The position numbers and the translations under genes are program-made. Source: Micromonospora sp. C95 (GTDB taxonomy: Bacteria > Actinomycetota > Actinomycetes > Mycobacteriales > Micromonosporaceae). From it: a DNA stretch of 39,223 bases. Below the pieces are notes generated by a model. It searched no databases and was not told where the DNA came from. It saw nothing but the letters and a program-made list of their open reading frames with translations. The DNA is taken from contig NZ_JAGPXT010000042.1 of assembly GCF_018070465.1 (NCBI RefSeq), positions 1 to 39,223 of the forward strand. The letters run 5' to 3'. Of the stretch, positions 7,526-14,201 are shown in pieces (position 1 is the stretch's first letter; each line of letters opens with the position of its first letter).

Positions 7526-7767
7526 TCTACCTGTCCGGGGAACGCCCACTCCCCCAGCACGCCCGCGCCGCCACCTTCGACACCCGCTGGCGCGGCCTCG
7601 ACCCGGACCAGGTGTACGCCTACCTCAACCGGCTCGCCGACGAGCTGGAACGCCTGCACCGCGAGTTGACCACCGCCAACACCGAAGCCGAACGCATCCG
7701 CCAGGCACTGCGCCAGTGGCAGACCCGCCAGGCCGCCCACCGCCACCACGGTCGCGACTCCCGATGA
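7522..7767 (+). CDS. Small DivIVA-domain-like coiled-coil protein
   Basis: This 81-residue protein carries a DivIVA-like N-terminal motif, FDTRWRGLDPDQVYAYLNRLADELERL (positions about 19-45), resembling the FxxxxRGYDxxxVDxFLxxL membrane-curvature module. A helical, Gln/Arg/Glu-rich stretch follows (about 46-72) that could form a coiled coil, and then a His/Arg-rich tail. It lacks the long coiled coil of true DivIVA/Wag31, so it may be an adaptor. It overlaps both neighbours through ATGA junctions, so all three small proteins are probably made in fixed ratio. Confidence 0.75.
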   Translation: MIYLSGERPLPQHARAATFDTRWRGLDPDQVYAYLNRLADELERLHRELTTANTEAERIRQALRQWQTRQAAHRHHGRDSR

Positions 7768-8015
7768 GCCCACCCCGCTGGGTCATCCACCTACCCACCA
7801 CCCTGACCAGCCCCGACGCGGCGACCGCGCTCGCCGTGGCCCTCCGCGACTCCCTCGGCCACCTGACGGTCATCGACTTCGGCGAAACCACCCTCAGCGA
7901 AGAAGACCACCAAAGCCGGCGTACCCGACTCTGGTGCGACACCCCACTCGACGGCCCCGACCGCTGCCGCCGCCCCGACGCCCACCCGGGCCCCTGCGCT
8001 CTCGATCGATCTTGA
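7764..8015 (+). CDS. Small hypothetical protein with Cys/His-rich C-terminus
   Basis: This 83-residue protein is the third of the coupled small ORFs (ATGA overlap with the previous stop). The first 45 residues look like an alpha/beta fragment (RWVIHLPTTL, ATALAVALRDSLGHLTVIDFGETTLSEEDHQ). The C-terminal part has the spacing W-C-x9-C-x6-H-x3-C, a pattern compatible with a small zinc-binding knuckle. No family is recognised. Downstream comes the toxin-antitoxin locus with its own promoter. Confidence 0.65.
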   Translation: MSPPRWVIHLPTTLTSPDAATALAVALRDSLGHLTVIDFGETTLSEEDHQSRRTRLWCDTPLDGPDRCRRPDAHPGPCALDRS

Positions 8016-8062
8016 CGCCCACTGCCGGACCCAGCTCATGATCTTATGACCTACTTCTGCCC

Positions 8063-8089
8063 GTACGATTCGTACGAGTTGTACAATCG
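8063..8089 (+). promoter_or_regulatory. Promoter/operator of the Phd-RelE pair: three GTAC half-sites, 9-bp period
   Basis: Three 9-bp units start with GTAC at 8063, 8072 and 8081 (GTACGATTC, GTACGAGTT, GTACAATCG). The first two form the inverted repeat GTACGA-T-TCGTAC. TACAAT at 8082-8087 fits a -10 box, and the antitoxin GTG at 8095 follows after 7 nt, so the transcript is probably leaderless. Repeated short half-sites over the -10 box are typical of conditional-cooperativity control by antitoxin-toxin complexes. No good -35 box is seen. Confidence 0.6.
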
Positions 8090-8094
8090 GAACC

Positions 8095-8364
8095 GTGAGT
8101 GAGCCCGCAGCCGAACTCCCGATCTCAGACGCCCGTGACAGCCTCGCGGACGTCGTCTCCCGCGCTCACTACGCCGGGAGGATCACCTACGTCACCCGTC
8201 GGGGGCAACGCCTGGCCGCCATAGTTCCGGCCGAGGTCGCCGAGGCCATCGAGCGCGCCGAAGACGCCAGCGATGTCGCCGCCGCCCGCGAGGCCCTGAC
8301 CCGCATTGACGCCGGCGACACCCCGATACCGCTGACCGACCTACGCGATGAGCTCGGCTTGTGA
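8095..8364 (+). CDS. Phd/YefM family antitoxin
   Basis: The 89-residue protein has the Phd/YefM DNA-binding fold: LPISDARDSLADVVSRAHYAGRITYVTRRGQRLAAIVPAEVAEAIE. The C-terminal 35 residues are Ala/Asp/Glu-rich and would be the disordered toxin-neutralising tail. It is expected to bind its own promoter repeats at 8063-8089 and to block the RelE-type toxin encoded next. The GTG start lies 7 nt after a -10 box. Its stop overlaps the toxin GTG as GTGA, giving coupled translation. Confidence 0.92.
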   Translation: MSEPAAELPISDARDSLADVVSRAHYAGRITYVTRRGQRLAAIVPAEVAEAIERAEDASDVAAAREALTRIDAGDTPIPLTDLRDELGL

Positions 8365-8642
8365 CCAGCCCGACTCCACCCGCCTACACCGTCCAGGTCG
8401 ACCGAGCCGCCGCCAAGCTGCTGCGCAAGCTCGACCGCCCCGTGCAGGCCCGCCTCGTCACCGCCATCGCGAATCTAGCCACCGAACCTCGCCCAGCCGG
8501 CGTCAAAGCCCTGACCGGCCATTCCAGCCTTTTCCGCATCCGCGTCGGCGCATACCGCATCATCTACACCGTCCGGGACCAGGAGCTGATCGTGCTCGTC
8601 GTCCACCTCGGGCACCGCAGCGACGTCTACGACCTGCTCTGA
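8361..8642 (+). CDS. RelE/ParE family toxin
   Basis: This 93-residue protein matches RelE-type mRNA interferases: YTVQVDRAAAKLLRKLDRPVQARLVTAIANL, then PRPAGVKALTG, FRIRVGAYRIIYTV and the C-terminal LVVHLGHRSDVYDL. The Arg of FRIRVGAYRIIY and the final HRxxVY segment belong to the typical RelE active surface. No truncation is visible, so the pair with the Phd antitoxin looks intact. Its last 16 bp overlap the end of the convergent membrane-protein gene. Confidence 0.92.
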   Translation: MTSPTPPAYTVQVDRAAAKLLRKLDRPVQARLVTAIANLATEPRPAGVKALTGHSSLFRIRVGAYRIIYTVRDQELIVLVVHLGHRSDVYDLL

Positions 8643-10282
8643 GGCACCCGGCGTACGGCGTAGCGGATGGCCCACGGGATGCCGACAACCATCACGACCA
8701 CCGCGACGATCGGCACGACGACCACCGCCGCACGTTGCGGAGGCCAACCGGTAAGCAGACGCAGCAGCAACGGCAGTGGCACCATCGCCCCAGCGAGTAT
8801 GCCCGCGACGCAGATCCGGGCGGTCAGGGCCGGCGACGGCTCCGTTACGTTGGCGACGAGCACGGCGACGCCCGCCGGCACCGCCGTCATCCCCACGATC
8901 AGCGCCACCATGACTACCGATCCCACTGCGTCGTCCGAGGTCGCGCCACGCCATGCGTAGGGGACGTACAGGGCGAGCGCCACGAGGCCGAGCGCGCCGC
9001 CGACGGCGGCAAGTGGGATCAGGAACCAGCCGTACCGCCGCGCCAGCAACGTGGCGCAGCCGGCAAGCACCACCAGGCTTCCCACCGCGACCGACAGCGG
9101 AACGGCGACCCGCCAGCCGACGGTGACGGTCGCCTCCGCGACACTCGGGATCGGTGTCGCGGGTTGCTGATGCCGGAAGCTGTCACCGGCATGGGTGCCG
9201 AAACCGATGCGCTCCCAGCGGCCGGCGGTGTCCCGGCGGGCAAAGCCGTCCCGACCGTTTGCCACCAGCACGACCACCCCACCGTCCGGCTGATCCCGGA
9301 CCAGCAACGCGCGGGACGACAGGTACTCGTCGGCATCACGCATGCCGGGTATCGCCGTCGCCAGTCGCTGTCGGGCGTCCTCGTCGACCTGCCAGGTAAG
9401 GTGCCAGGTCGCTCCGCCATCCTGGCTCTCCTCCACCCCCAGTTGACGCGGAACGATCCGGAAGCAGTGCTGCGGCACCAGCGTCGAGCAGTCTGCACCG
9501 GTCGCGGCGGGTGGCGGTTGTCGCGGGAACACCTCGTAGCCGACCTCCGGCAGCCCCGAGAACGTCGGTCCGTCGTCGCTGCTGACCCACCACCACTCAG
9601 CTTCGCGGTGAGCGTGGTAGGCGTTGCCGATGCCGACCACAGCGACGCCCTGCCACTCGTACAACGCGACAGCATCGTCGTACCGGGGAGCGGAGGTGGC
9701 CGCGACGCCCAGCCCGGCGATCGGCAACACCACAAGCACCGCCACCATCCGCAGCCAACGTGCCAGGCTCGGGCGGGCCACCGCCGAACGCCACGTCCAC
9801 CAGGCCAGGCCCAGCGCCGGCAGCGTCAGCAAGTCCGTGCCGTCGGCCAGGATCACCGAAGGTCCGTTCACCACGCTCCACACCGCGGACGCCGTGGCCG
9901 CCCCCTCCGGAGTGGCCTTCACCGCCGTGAATCCCACGCCGACGATGAAGATCGAGACGGCCGCCAGCAGGTCGCCCGGCGTACGGCCAGACCCGGGACC
10001 AGCAACCCTGACCGTACGCCGCAGCACCGGCAGTCGACCGCACCCTGCCGGCAGCAGCGCCAGCACGACGGCCAGCAACGGTGGCGCCATCACCAGCCCG
10101 GTGGCGTCGCTGAGCTTTCCCGTCAACCAGCCGGGATAGGCCGCCTTGAGCACGTGGTCGTTGAGGATCAGCAGCGCGGTGGCCGCCACCGTCATTGGAT
10201 GGATCAGCCAGGTCAGGAAGCTGTCGATCGCCCCGCCGCCCGAGCGACCCACACCTGGCCCATGCTGCTGCGACGTGTCCAT
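8627..10282 (-). CDS. Multi-pass membrane protein with an extracytoplasmic Asp-box (BNR-like) domain
   Basis: This 551-residue protein is of unknown function. The N-terminal half has about five hydrophobic segments (between residues 23 and 198) and contains the motif LNDHVLKAAYPGWLTGKLSDATGL, which I recall from uncharacterised actinobacterial and myxobacterial membrane proteins. Residues about 200-385 form a soluble region with a canonical Asp box, SxDxGxTW at residues 286-293, a related SDDGPTF near 235, and two cysteines (265 and 273). Four or five more membrane segments follow. Asp boxes mark beta-propeller blades of sialidases and photosystem assembly factors, so the central domain may be a small propeller-like ligand binder. 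It is convergent with the RelE gene. Confidence 0.8.
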   Translation of the reverse strand: MDTSQQHGPGVGRSGGGAIDSFLTWLIHPMTVAATALLILNDHVLKAAYPGWLTGKLSDATGLVMAPPLLAVVLALLPAGCGRLPVLRRTVRVAGPGSGRTPGDLLAAVSIFIVGVGFTAVKATPEGAATASAVWSVVNGPSVILADGTDLLTLPALGLAWWTWRSAVARPSLARWLRMVAVLVVLPIAGLGVAATSAPRYDDAVALYEWQGVAVVGIGNAYHAHREAEWWWVSSDDGPTFSGLPEVGYEVFPRQPPPAATGADCSTLVPQHCFRIVPRQLGVEESQDGGATWHLTWQVDEDARQRLATAIPGMRDADEYLSSRALLVRDQPDGGVVVLVANGRDGFARRDTAGRWERIGFGTHAGDSFRHQQPATPIPSVAEATVTVGWRVAVPLSVAVGSLVVLAGCATLLARRYGWFLIPLAAVGGALGLVALALYVPYAWRGATSDDAVGSVVMVALIVGMTAVPAGVAVLVANVTEPSPALTARICVAGILAGAMVPLPLLLRLLTGWPPQRAAVVVVPIVAVVVMVVGIPWAIRYAVRRVPQSRS

Positions 10283-10575
10283 GCTTCCCCCGTGATGCTG
10301 CGAGCGCTTGCGCCTTCACGGTCGACCCCGCGGATAACACTCCAGCCTCGCCCGAGCCTCAAACCCGCATCCATGCCGGTCTGTGTTCAGCAGCGGCGGC
10401 CTAACCAATCACCGCAGCGCCTCACGGGACGGAGTAGTCGGTCGCCGAATCACCTCCGGCAGTGGTGCAGGATCTGCGACCAAGCCGAGGATCGCGCTCC
10501 GGACGGTCAAGAAACGTTGTGAGGTGGCTGCAGCCCATACCAACACGTCCCGGTCGATCCGAACCTTCATGCCGC

Positions 10576-10800
10576 CGCACCGGTGTGCTTGTCGCACTGC
10601 TGCTGCGGGTGGCCGGGGTCGGCTTCGACGACATCGCCGACGACTACGCCCGGACGCTGGGATGCACCACGACGCCGATGCGCAACACGCTGGCACACCT
10701 GGAGGCTCGCCACGGTGGCGCGGTGCCCTATCTGATCGGCGCGGGCGTCGAGCCGGCCCAGCTCACAGCGGTCCGGGGACGGCTGGTCCAGCCGGACACC
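10576..10800 (+). pseudogene. C-terminal remnant of a tyrosine-phosphatase (Y_phosphatase3-like) gene
   Basis: The frame starting at 10576 reads RTGVLVALLLRVAGVGFDD, then IADDYARTLGC, HLEARHGGAVPYLIGAGV and LTAVRGRLV. This matches the end of the actinobacterial tyrosine/serine phosphatase family, starting at the RTG of the P-loop HCxxGKDRTG. The catalytic Cys and the whole N-terminal part are gone; no matching piece is found in 10283-10575 in any frame. The frame then runs into the GNAT gene without a proper stop. The identification rests on remembered family motifs. Confidence 0.65.
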
Positions 10801-10805
10801 GTACG

Positions 10806-11357
10806 TCAGCGGGAGGCGGGTGCGGTCAGGACGAACGTCTCCACCTCGGTGCCGCCGTACCAGTCGGTACGCCGACCCAGGTGAGCCATGCCGAGCCGCC
10901 GGCACACCGCCATCGAGCGTTCGTTGCCGGGCGTCACCACGGCGTACACCTGCCGAGTGTCGGTGGTGAACTCGCGGGCCAGCACCGCGCGGGCCGCCTC
11001 GGTGGCGTAGCCGTGACCCCACGAGTCGGGGTGCAGGTGCCAGCCCACCTCGATGTCGCTGGTCGGGGTGCGGCCGTCGGCGCCCGGTAGCGGCTTGAGC
11101 AGGACACTGCCCGCCACCGCGCCGGTGGCCCGGACCTCGATCGCCCAGATGCCGTACCGGCTGGCGTACCGGGCGTACCGTTCCCGCCAGGATGCCAGCC
11201 GCTCGGCGGCCTGGCCGGGCTCGGTGAGCCGGCCCGCTCCCCCGCCCAGCCAGCGCATCACCTCATGGCGGGAGTAGATGTCGTAGATGCGGGCCAGATC
11301 GTCCTGCGCGTCGGTCCAGTCACGCAGCAGCAGCCGGTCAGTCGTCGCGACGCTCAT
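10806..11357 (-). CDS. GNAT family N-acetyltransferase (RimJ/RimL-like)
   Basis: This 183-residue acetyltransferase follows the Acetyltransf_3 pattern: TDRLLLRDWTDAQDDLARIYDIYSRHEVMRWLGG at the start, IWAIEVRATGAVAGSVLLKPL, DIEVGWHLHPDSWGHGYATEAARAVLAREF (acetyl-CoA-binding motif A with the Q/RxxGxG/A-like loop WGHGYATEA) and the C-terminal NERSMAVCRRLGMAHLGR. Such enzymes acetylate N-termini, antibiotics or small amines; the substrate cannot be predicted. It is a single gene divergent from the YihY-like gene, and its 3' end overlaps the edge of the phosphatase remnant. Confidence 0.9.
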   Translation of the reverse strand: MSVATTDRLLLRDWTDAQDDLARIYDIYSRHEVMRWLGGGAGRLTEPGQAAERLASWRERYARYASRYGIWAIEVRATGAVAGSVLLKPLPGADGRTPTSDIEVGWHLHPDSWGHGYATEAARAVLAREFTTDTRQVYAVVTPGNERSMAVCRRLGMAHLGRRTDWYGGTEVETFVLTAPASR

Positions 11358-11492
11358 GGCCGGCGATCGTAGTCCGAACGGTCACCGCCCACTGCTCACC
11401 GCCCGCCCGCTCGGCGGTTCTCGCCAGGTCGACCGGTGCGACGCGGGTGACAGGCACGGTTGCCGGGACAGGGGACGGGGAAATGGAGCGCG

Positions 11493-12317
11493 ATGGGCGG
11501 TGCGTGGGAGCGGACGAAGCGGATCACCAGGGGGGCTTTCCGCCCGGTCCGTGGCCGGGATCTGTCGCTGCACGCCGCCGCGATCACGTTCTACGGGGCG
11601 ATCGCCGTGGTGCCGGTGGCCCTGCTGGCGATCTGGCTCACCTCGCTGCTGGCGGGGGCGTCCCAGGTGCGCCGGCTCACCGGGTACGCCGTGGCGGCGC
11701 TGCCGGACGCGATCGGTGCGCCGCACGCGGTGGCCGCGCTTGTCGAGGCCGGGGTCGGTCTGACGCCGTGGCTGGCGCTGGCCGCGCTGCTGCCGGCGTC
11801 GCTGTACGGCGAGGGGTTGCGCCGGGCGTTCGTCTCGGTCGCCGCCCCCCGTTCCGACGAGCATCTCATCGGCTGGCGGGGCCGGCTGTTGCTGCTGCCG
11901 CTGCTGGCGCCGGCCCCGGCGCTGTTGCTGTCGATCCTGCTGGCCCTGCCGACCACCACCGGGCTGGTCCGGCGCGGTGGCTGGGCCGGTGCGCTGGGTG
12001 TGGTGCTGTCGTTCCTGGCGGTGTGGCTGGTGCTCACGCCGGTGCTGATGTGGGTGTTCCGGGTGGTCGGCCCGGCCTCGCCGGACTGGCTCTCCACGCT
12101 GGCGATGGGCTCGTTCACCGCCGCGAACCTGTCCGGCTTCCTGCACGGCTTCGTGCTCTTCGCCTCGTTGCCACTGGACCTGGGCGTGCCCTTCGGCGGG
12201 CTGGACGAGGTCGGTGCCGCCGTGGCGATCCTGCTCTGGCTCTACCTGTTCCACGTGATCGTCCTGGCCGGCTACTCCGCCACCCTGGCCCTCTCCTCCT
12301 GGCGCACCCGCCGGTAA
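11493..12317 (+). CDS. YihY/BrkB-like integral membrane protein
   Basis: This 274-residue protein begins with a basic cytoplasmic segment (MGGAWERTKRITRGAFRPVRGRD) and then SLHAAAITFYGAIAVVPVALLAIW, which resembles the LAAALAFYTLLALFPLLL signature of the YihY/BrkB family, formerly called RNase BN. Roughly six hydrophobic segments follow, ending in AVAILLWLYLFHVIVLAGYSATL, the family's typical last helix. The ATG at 11493 has GGAG 6 nt upstream; an in-frame TTG at 11460 is less likely. The role is unknown; family members are proposed transporters. The stop lies inside the first of three 13-bp tandem repeats, followed by a long hairpin. Confidence 0.8.
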   Translation: MGGAWERTKRITRGAFRPVRGRDLSLHAAAITFYGAIAVVPVALLAIWLTSLLAGASQVRRLTGYAVAALPDAIGAPHAVAALVEAGVGLTPWLALAALLPASLYGEGLRRAFVSVAAPRSDEHLIGWRGRLLLLPLLAPAPALLLSILLALPTTTGLVRRGGWAGALGVVLSFLAVWLVLTPVLMWVFRVVGPASPDWLSTLAMGSFTAANLSGFLHGFVLFASLPLDLGVPFGGLDEVGAAVAILLWLYLFHVIVLAGYSATLALSSWRTRR

Positions 12318-12349
12318 CAGCCTCCGGTAACACCCGCCGGTAACAGCCT
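12311..12349. repeat. Three 13-bp tandem repeats overlapping the yihY-like stop
   Basis: The units are CCGGTAACAGCCT (12311-12323), CCGGTAACACCCG (12324-12336) and CCGGTAACAGCCT (12337-12349). Units 1 and 3 are identical. The stop codon TAA of the membrane-protein gene is in the first unit, and the third abuts the left arm of the hairpin at 12349. The array may mark insertion or slippage at the hairpin. Confidence 0.75.
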
Positions 12350-12407
12350 CGATCATGAAGTTGTTGCCCTGAGCAAACGCTCTCCGAGGCAACAACTTCA
12401 TGATCGA
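12349..12407. repeat. Intergenic long hairpin, copy 2 (20-bp perfect arms)
   Basis: TCGATCATGAAGTTGTTGCC (12349-12368) is the exact reverse complement of 12388-12407. The 19-nt loop contains an inner GAGC-AAAC-GCTC stem. It lies 31 bp after the YihY-like gene and could terminate it. Its arm core TGATCATGAAGTTGT is shared with the hairpin at 20221-20281. Confidence 0.85.
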
Positions 12408-12433
12408 CGGAGCTGGCGTCAGCGGATCCGCTG

Positions 12434-12491
12434 GTTGACCGCGTTAGCGGCACTCCTGGAGATCAAGATCGCCGCTAACCTCATGATCAAC
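12434..12491. repeat. Imperfect intergenic hairpin next to copy 2
   Basis: GTTGA and GTTAGCGG in the left arm (12434-12450) pair with CCGCTAAC and TCAAC in the right arm (12472-12491), with an unpaired CCGC/TCATGA stretch. The right arm contains TGATCATGAGG, close to the family core. AGCGGATCCGCT, a perfect 12-bp palindrome, sits at 12421-12432 between the two hairpins. Confidence 0.5.
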
Positions 12492-12529
12492 AGGGGTGGG
12501 GCGGGGTGCGGACGGGTTAGGGTGCGGGG

Positions 12530-14128
12530 ATGGTGGGTGGTGAGGTGCCGGGGCGGGCGGACGTCGTCGTCGTGGGGGCGGGGCACAACGGGTTGGTGTC
12601 GGCGATCCTGCTGGCCCGGACCGGGTTGGACGTGTTGGTGCTGGAGGCCGCCGAGGTGATCGGCGGGGCGACCCGCACCGAGAACCCGTTCCCGAAGGTG
12701 CCCGAACTGCGTCACTCCACCGGGTCGTACCTGCTCGGGCTGATGCCGCCGGAGCTGCTGGCCGCACTCGACGTCCGGATCCCGGTGCTGCGCCGCGACC
12801 CGCACTACTTCCTGCCCACCCCCGGCGGAGTCGGCTCGCCGTACCTGCTGTTCGGCACCGACGCGGCGGCCACCCGGGCGCAGCTCGCCGAGTTCTTCTC
12901 CCCCGCCGACGCCGCCGCCGACGAGGCGTTGCAGGCCGAGCTGGCCGCGTTGCGCGAGGACCTCGCCCCGGCCTGGCTGACCGAGCCGCTCAGCGTCGAG
13001 GAGACCGGCGAACGCTACGTCCGCCCCGCGCTGCGCCAGGTCTTCGTCGACCTGGTACGCGGCTCCGTCGCCGACTACCTGGCCCGCTTCGACTTCCGCT
13101 CCGAGCTGCTGGTCAGCATGTACGCGGTCACCGACGGCCTGTCCGGGCTCAACGCCGGCCCCGACGACCCCGGCACCGGGCACAACTTCCTGGTGCACAA
13201 CATGTGCCGGCTGCCCGGTTCGGGTGGCACCTGGATGATCGCCGAGGGTGGCATGGGCACCGTCTCGCGGATCTTCGCCGACGCGGCCCGGGCCTCCGGT
13301 GCCCGGATCGTCACCGGTGCGCCGGTCAGCGCGATCACCCTCGACGGTGGCGCCGCCCGGGGCGTGGTGCTCGCCGACGGTCGCCAGGTCGACGCCGAGG
13401 TGGTGCTCGGCGCCTGCGACCCGTACCGGCTGATGGAGCTGCTGCCCGACGGCGCGTTGCCGACCACGCTCAGCGGGCGGATGGCGGCGGTCCGGCGCAC
13501 CGGCAGCACCCTCAAGCTGAACCTGGCGCTGCGTGGCCTGCCCCGCTTCTCCTGCCTGCCCGAGGGCGCGCCGAGCCCGTTCGGCTCGACGATCCACCTG
13601 CTGCCCGGCTCGGCGACGCTGGCCGGCGGGACCGGCGAGTCACCGATGGCGGCACTGCGCGCCATGTGGGCCGACGTGCGGGCCGGGCGACTGCCGCAGG
13701 AGCCGACGATCGAGTGGTACCTGCACACCACCGTCGACCCGTCGCTGGCCGACCCGGCCGGGCACCACTCGTCGGCGCTGTTCGTGCAGTCCGTGCCGTA
13801 CGAGTTGGCCGGCACCACCTGGGACGCCGAACTGCCCGGTTACGTCGACAAGCTGATCGGCATCTGCGAGCGGTACGCCCCCGGCGCTGGCGACCTGATC
13901 GCCGACGCGGTGCCGCTGCCGCCGCCCGGCATCGAGGCGCACTTCGGCATCACCGGCGGCCACATTCACCACGTCGACAACACCGTCTCGTTCGCCGATC
14001 GGATGCCGTACGCCACCGGCGTAGACGGGGTGTACGCGGGCAGCGCCGGCTGTCACCCCGCCGGCAGCGTCATCGGTGCCGCCGGTCACAACGCCGCCCA
14101 ACGCATCCTCGCCGACCTCGGCCGGTAG
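12530..14128 (+). CDS. FAD-dependent oxidoreductase, phytoene desaturase / PYROXD2-like
   Basis: The 532-residue protein starts with an FAD-binding Rossmann motif, VVVVGAGHNGLVSAILLARTG with GxGxxG at residues 16-21, a Glu39 for the ribose, and VIGGATRTE (GGxxR motif). The C-terminus carries the second FAD segment GVYAGSAGCHPAGSVIGAAGHNAAQ. The overall pattern is that of the NAD(P)/FAD-dependent oxidoreductases related to carotenoid desaturases and the PYROXD2 group. No phytoene synthase or other carotenoid gene is nearby, so carotenoid desaturation is doubtful. The ATG at 12530 has no strong ribosome binding site; a GTG at 12533 is an alternative. It is convergent with the Rieske/beta-lactamase-fold gene. 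Confidence 0.88.
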   Translation: MVGGEVPGRADVVVVGAGHNGLVSAILLARTGLDVLVLEAAEVIGGATRTENPFPKVPELRHSTGSYLLGLMPPELLAALDVRIPVLRRDPHYFLPTPGGVGSPYLLFGTDAAATRAQLAEFFSPADAAADEALQAELAALREDLAPAWLTEPLSVEETGERYVRPALRQVFVDLVRGSVADYLARFDFRSELLVSMYAVTDGLSGLNAGPDDPGTGHNFLVHNMCRLPGSGGTWMIAEGGMGTVSRIFADAARASGARIVTGAPVSAITLDGGAARGVVLADGRQVDAEVVLGACDPYRLMELLPDGALPTTLSGRMAAVRRTGSTLKLNLALRGLPRFSCLPEGAPSPFGSTIHLLPGSATLAGGTGESPMAALRAMWADVRAGRLPQEPTIEWYLHTTVDPSLADPAGHHSSALFVQSVPYELAGTTWDAELPGYVDKLIGICERYAPGAGDLIADAVPLPPPGIEAHFGITGGHIHHVDNTVSFADRMPYATGVDGVYAGSAGCHPAGSVIGAAGHNAAQRILADLGR

Positions 14129-14151
14129 ATGCGGTTGACGTCCCGGCTGCG

Positions 14152-14196
14152 CGGTCCGGGCCACGGCCTCGGCGAGCGCCGGACCGTCGGCCCGGA
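14152..14196. terminator. Terminator-like hairpin between convergent genes
   Basis: Two overlapping foldings are possible in the 73-bp gap: CGGTCCG (14152-14158) with CGGACCG (14180-14186), and TCCGGGCC (14155-14162) with GGCCCGGA (14189-14196). Either would make a GC-rich stem suitable for bidirectional termination. Confidence 0.5.
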
Positions 14197-14201
14197 TGAG
14201 C

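Noticed and set aside
8348..10522. Long plus-strand open frame over the membrane-protein gene
   Set aside because: Composition is Arg/Gln/His-rich and overlaps RelE and the convincing minus-strand membrane protein; it is a shadow frame.
10409..10570. Minus-strand 53-codon frame starting MKVRIDRDVL, reminiscent of a sliding-clamp N-terminus
   Set aside because: Only about ten residues look similar, the rest does not fit, and there is no ribosome binding site. Not called as a gene.
12530..14128. Carotenoid biosynthesis cluster
   Set aside because: Only a desaturase-like flavoprotein is present; there is no phytoene synthase, cyclase or GGPP synthase nearby.
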